From assembly GCA_017625255.1 (NCBI GenBank), contig JAGALK010000106.1, positions 1 through 59,883 on the forward strand: a stretch of 59,883 nucleotides of DNA. Direction: 5' to 3'. Positions 59,177-59,883 of the stretch are shown here, piece by piece. Numbering within the stretch: the first letter of the stretch is position 1; each line of letters starts with the position of its first letter. Below the pieces are notes generated by a model. That model was given only the letters and a program-made list of their open reading frames with translations. It was not told where the DNA came from and ran no database searches. The position numbers and the translations under genes were made by a program. The stretch is from Lachnospiraceae bacterium (lineage in GTDB: Bacteria > Bacillota > Clostridia > Lachnospirales > Lachnospiraceae).

Positions 59177-59883
59177 ATGAGAAATTTAAGAAAATTACCA
59201 ATCCTGTTATGTACAGTAATGACAGCAGTATTTGCTTTTGGAGTATCTGATGCAAAAGCTGCAGAACAGGATACCACATGGAACTACACTAGTGAAATTA
59301 CAGAAACGGCAGGAGCATTTACTTATCATGCAATCGCCTCACAGGATGAAAAAGAAGCATGGATTTATGAGGTTACTGTTGATAAAAGTAAAGAGCATGC
59401 CGTAGTAACTATTCCGGAAACATTACAGGATAAGACTGTAACCTGTATAGGGTATGCACCGGAAAAAGACCCAGACAGAGATGATTCGTTTAATAAAAAT
59501 CTGTTTGGAAGTTATGCAGAGTTAAATCACAATGTTGATGGCGGTTATAATACGACTGAAGGAATAAAAGAAATTGTAATGCCATCCTCTCTTGAAAAGA
59601 TAATGCCTACCACATTTAGTGGCGCCAATGATGTAAAGACTATTACCATTCCGGAAAAAGTTACTGTTATTGAAGAGGAGACTTTTTATAGTTGCAATAA
59701 CTTAAAAACACTGAATTTGCCGACTGGGTTGAAGGAATTAGATGTAACAGCATTTATTGAGTGCGCAAAATTAAATACGATAAATCTGTCTGCTGAGAAT
59801 ACCGTATATGAAGTAAAAAATAACTGTGTAATAACCAAAGCCGACAAGGCTTTAGTATATGCATTGCCAGTAAGCGGTACATA
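59177..59883 (+). CDS. BspA-like leucine-rich secreted protein, cut by the window end
   Basis: An open frame from ATG 59177 (AGAAGGGAG upstream) to the end of the window, at least 235 residues. The signal peptide is KLPILLCTVMTAVFAFGVSD with AKA-AEQ as cleavage region. After a short unique region come LRR_5-type repeats: GIKEIVMPSSLEKIMPTTFS, DVKTITIPEKVTVIEEETFY, NLKTLNLPTGLKELDVTAFI. It is of the same class as the TPKTG-anchored protein at 41.9-43.6 kb. The missing C-terminus would show whether it is sortase-anchored. It stands behind variant site pair D, so it is probably part of the peptide-responsive regulon. Confidence 0.9.
   Translation, partial: MRNLRKLPILLCTVMTAVFAFGVSDAKAAEQDTTWNYTSEITETAGAFTYHAIASQDEKEAWIYEVTVDKSKEHAVVTIPETLQDKTVTCIGYAPEKDPDRDDSFNKNLFGSYAELNHNVDGGYNTTEGIKEIVMPSSLEKIMPTTFSGANDVKTITIPEKVTVIEEETFYSCNNLKTLNLPTGLKELDVTAFIECAKLNTINLSAENTVYEVKNNCVITKADKALVYALPVSGT

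Overview
The window comes from a low-GC Gram-positive gut-type Clostridia, most likely a Lachnospiraceae. The signs are AGGAGG-type ribosome binding sites, DUF6033 and DUF6110 proteins, long YTG-type surface repeats, BspA-like leucine-rich proteins, a TPKTG sorting signal, YesM/YesN sensing, and many small ABC-sugar and glycosidase clusters. Nearly all genes lie on the + strand. I saw no rRNA, tRNA or CRISPR.

Region by region. 1-3.1 kb is a scar of mobile and defence genes. It holds a cut serine recombinase joined head-on to the remains of a ribbon-helix-helix-like gene and a phage-type methylase, an AbiE toxin-antitoxin pair with intact antitoxin and broken toxin, and shreds of an IS1182-type transposase, an HsdR and other genes. 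3.1-8.4 kb is a self-contained glucose-type PTS: antiterminator with its RNA target, EIICBA, HPr and EI. The HPr lacks Ser46. 8.4-13.4 kb holds small proteins, a 52-residue DnaJ-like zinc protein, and a probable radical-SAM peptide operon (50-residue precursor, SPASM radical-SAM enzyme, Sel1-repeat protein, phosphoesterase, S51 peptidase). 14.2-27.8 kb is a locus for uronic-acid oligosaccharides: YesM/YesN pair and a heparinase-like lyase on the - strand, then ABC importer, GH88, DUF2264, DUF624 and a discoidin-like protein on the + strand. 27.8-33.1 kb is metal export: HMA chaperone, Zn/Cd-type P1B ATPase, ArsR/SmtB repressor with an operator, then DUF6110 plus an unusual CALK-type P-ATPase behind a 20-bp direct-repeat array. 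33.2-43.7 kb is a surface module: a 2,497-residue protein with about 27 repeats, a class B sortase, and a TPKTG-anchored leucine-rich protein. 43.8-53.9 kb carries GH2, GH35, an AraC regulator and a secreted multidomain GH51 arabinofuranosidase.

53.9-59.9 kb is the most intriguing part. An AgrA/AgrC-like pair (LytTR regulator plus GHKL kinase) has no agrB or agrD. Paired direct repeats matching the LytTR consensus stand before the regulator gene and before a 21-residue peptide ORF just after the kinase. Two further pairs of a variant repeat, with the same geometry and the same distance to the -10, stand before a truncated subtilase and a leucine-rich surface protein. Between them lie a scrap of a duplicated kinase gene and a subtilase scrap. 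I read this as a peptide-responsive regulon controlling secreted proteins, with signs of duplication and decay.

All calls come from reading sequence by eye. Family names rest on recognised motifs, not on searches. Functions of the peptide, the radical-SAM product and the repeat arrays are inference.
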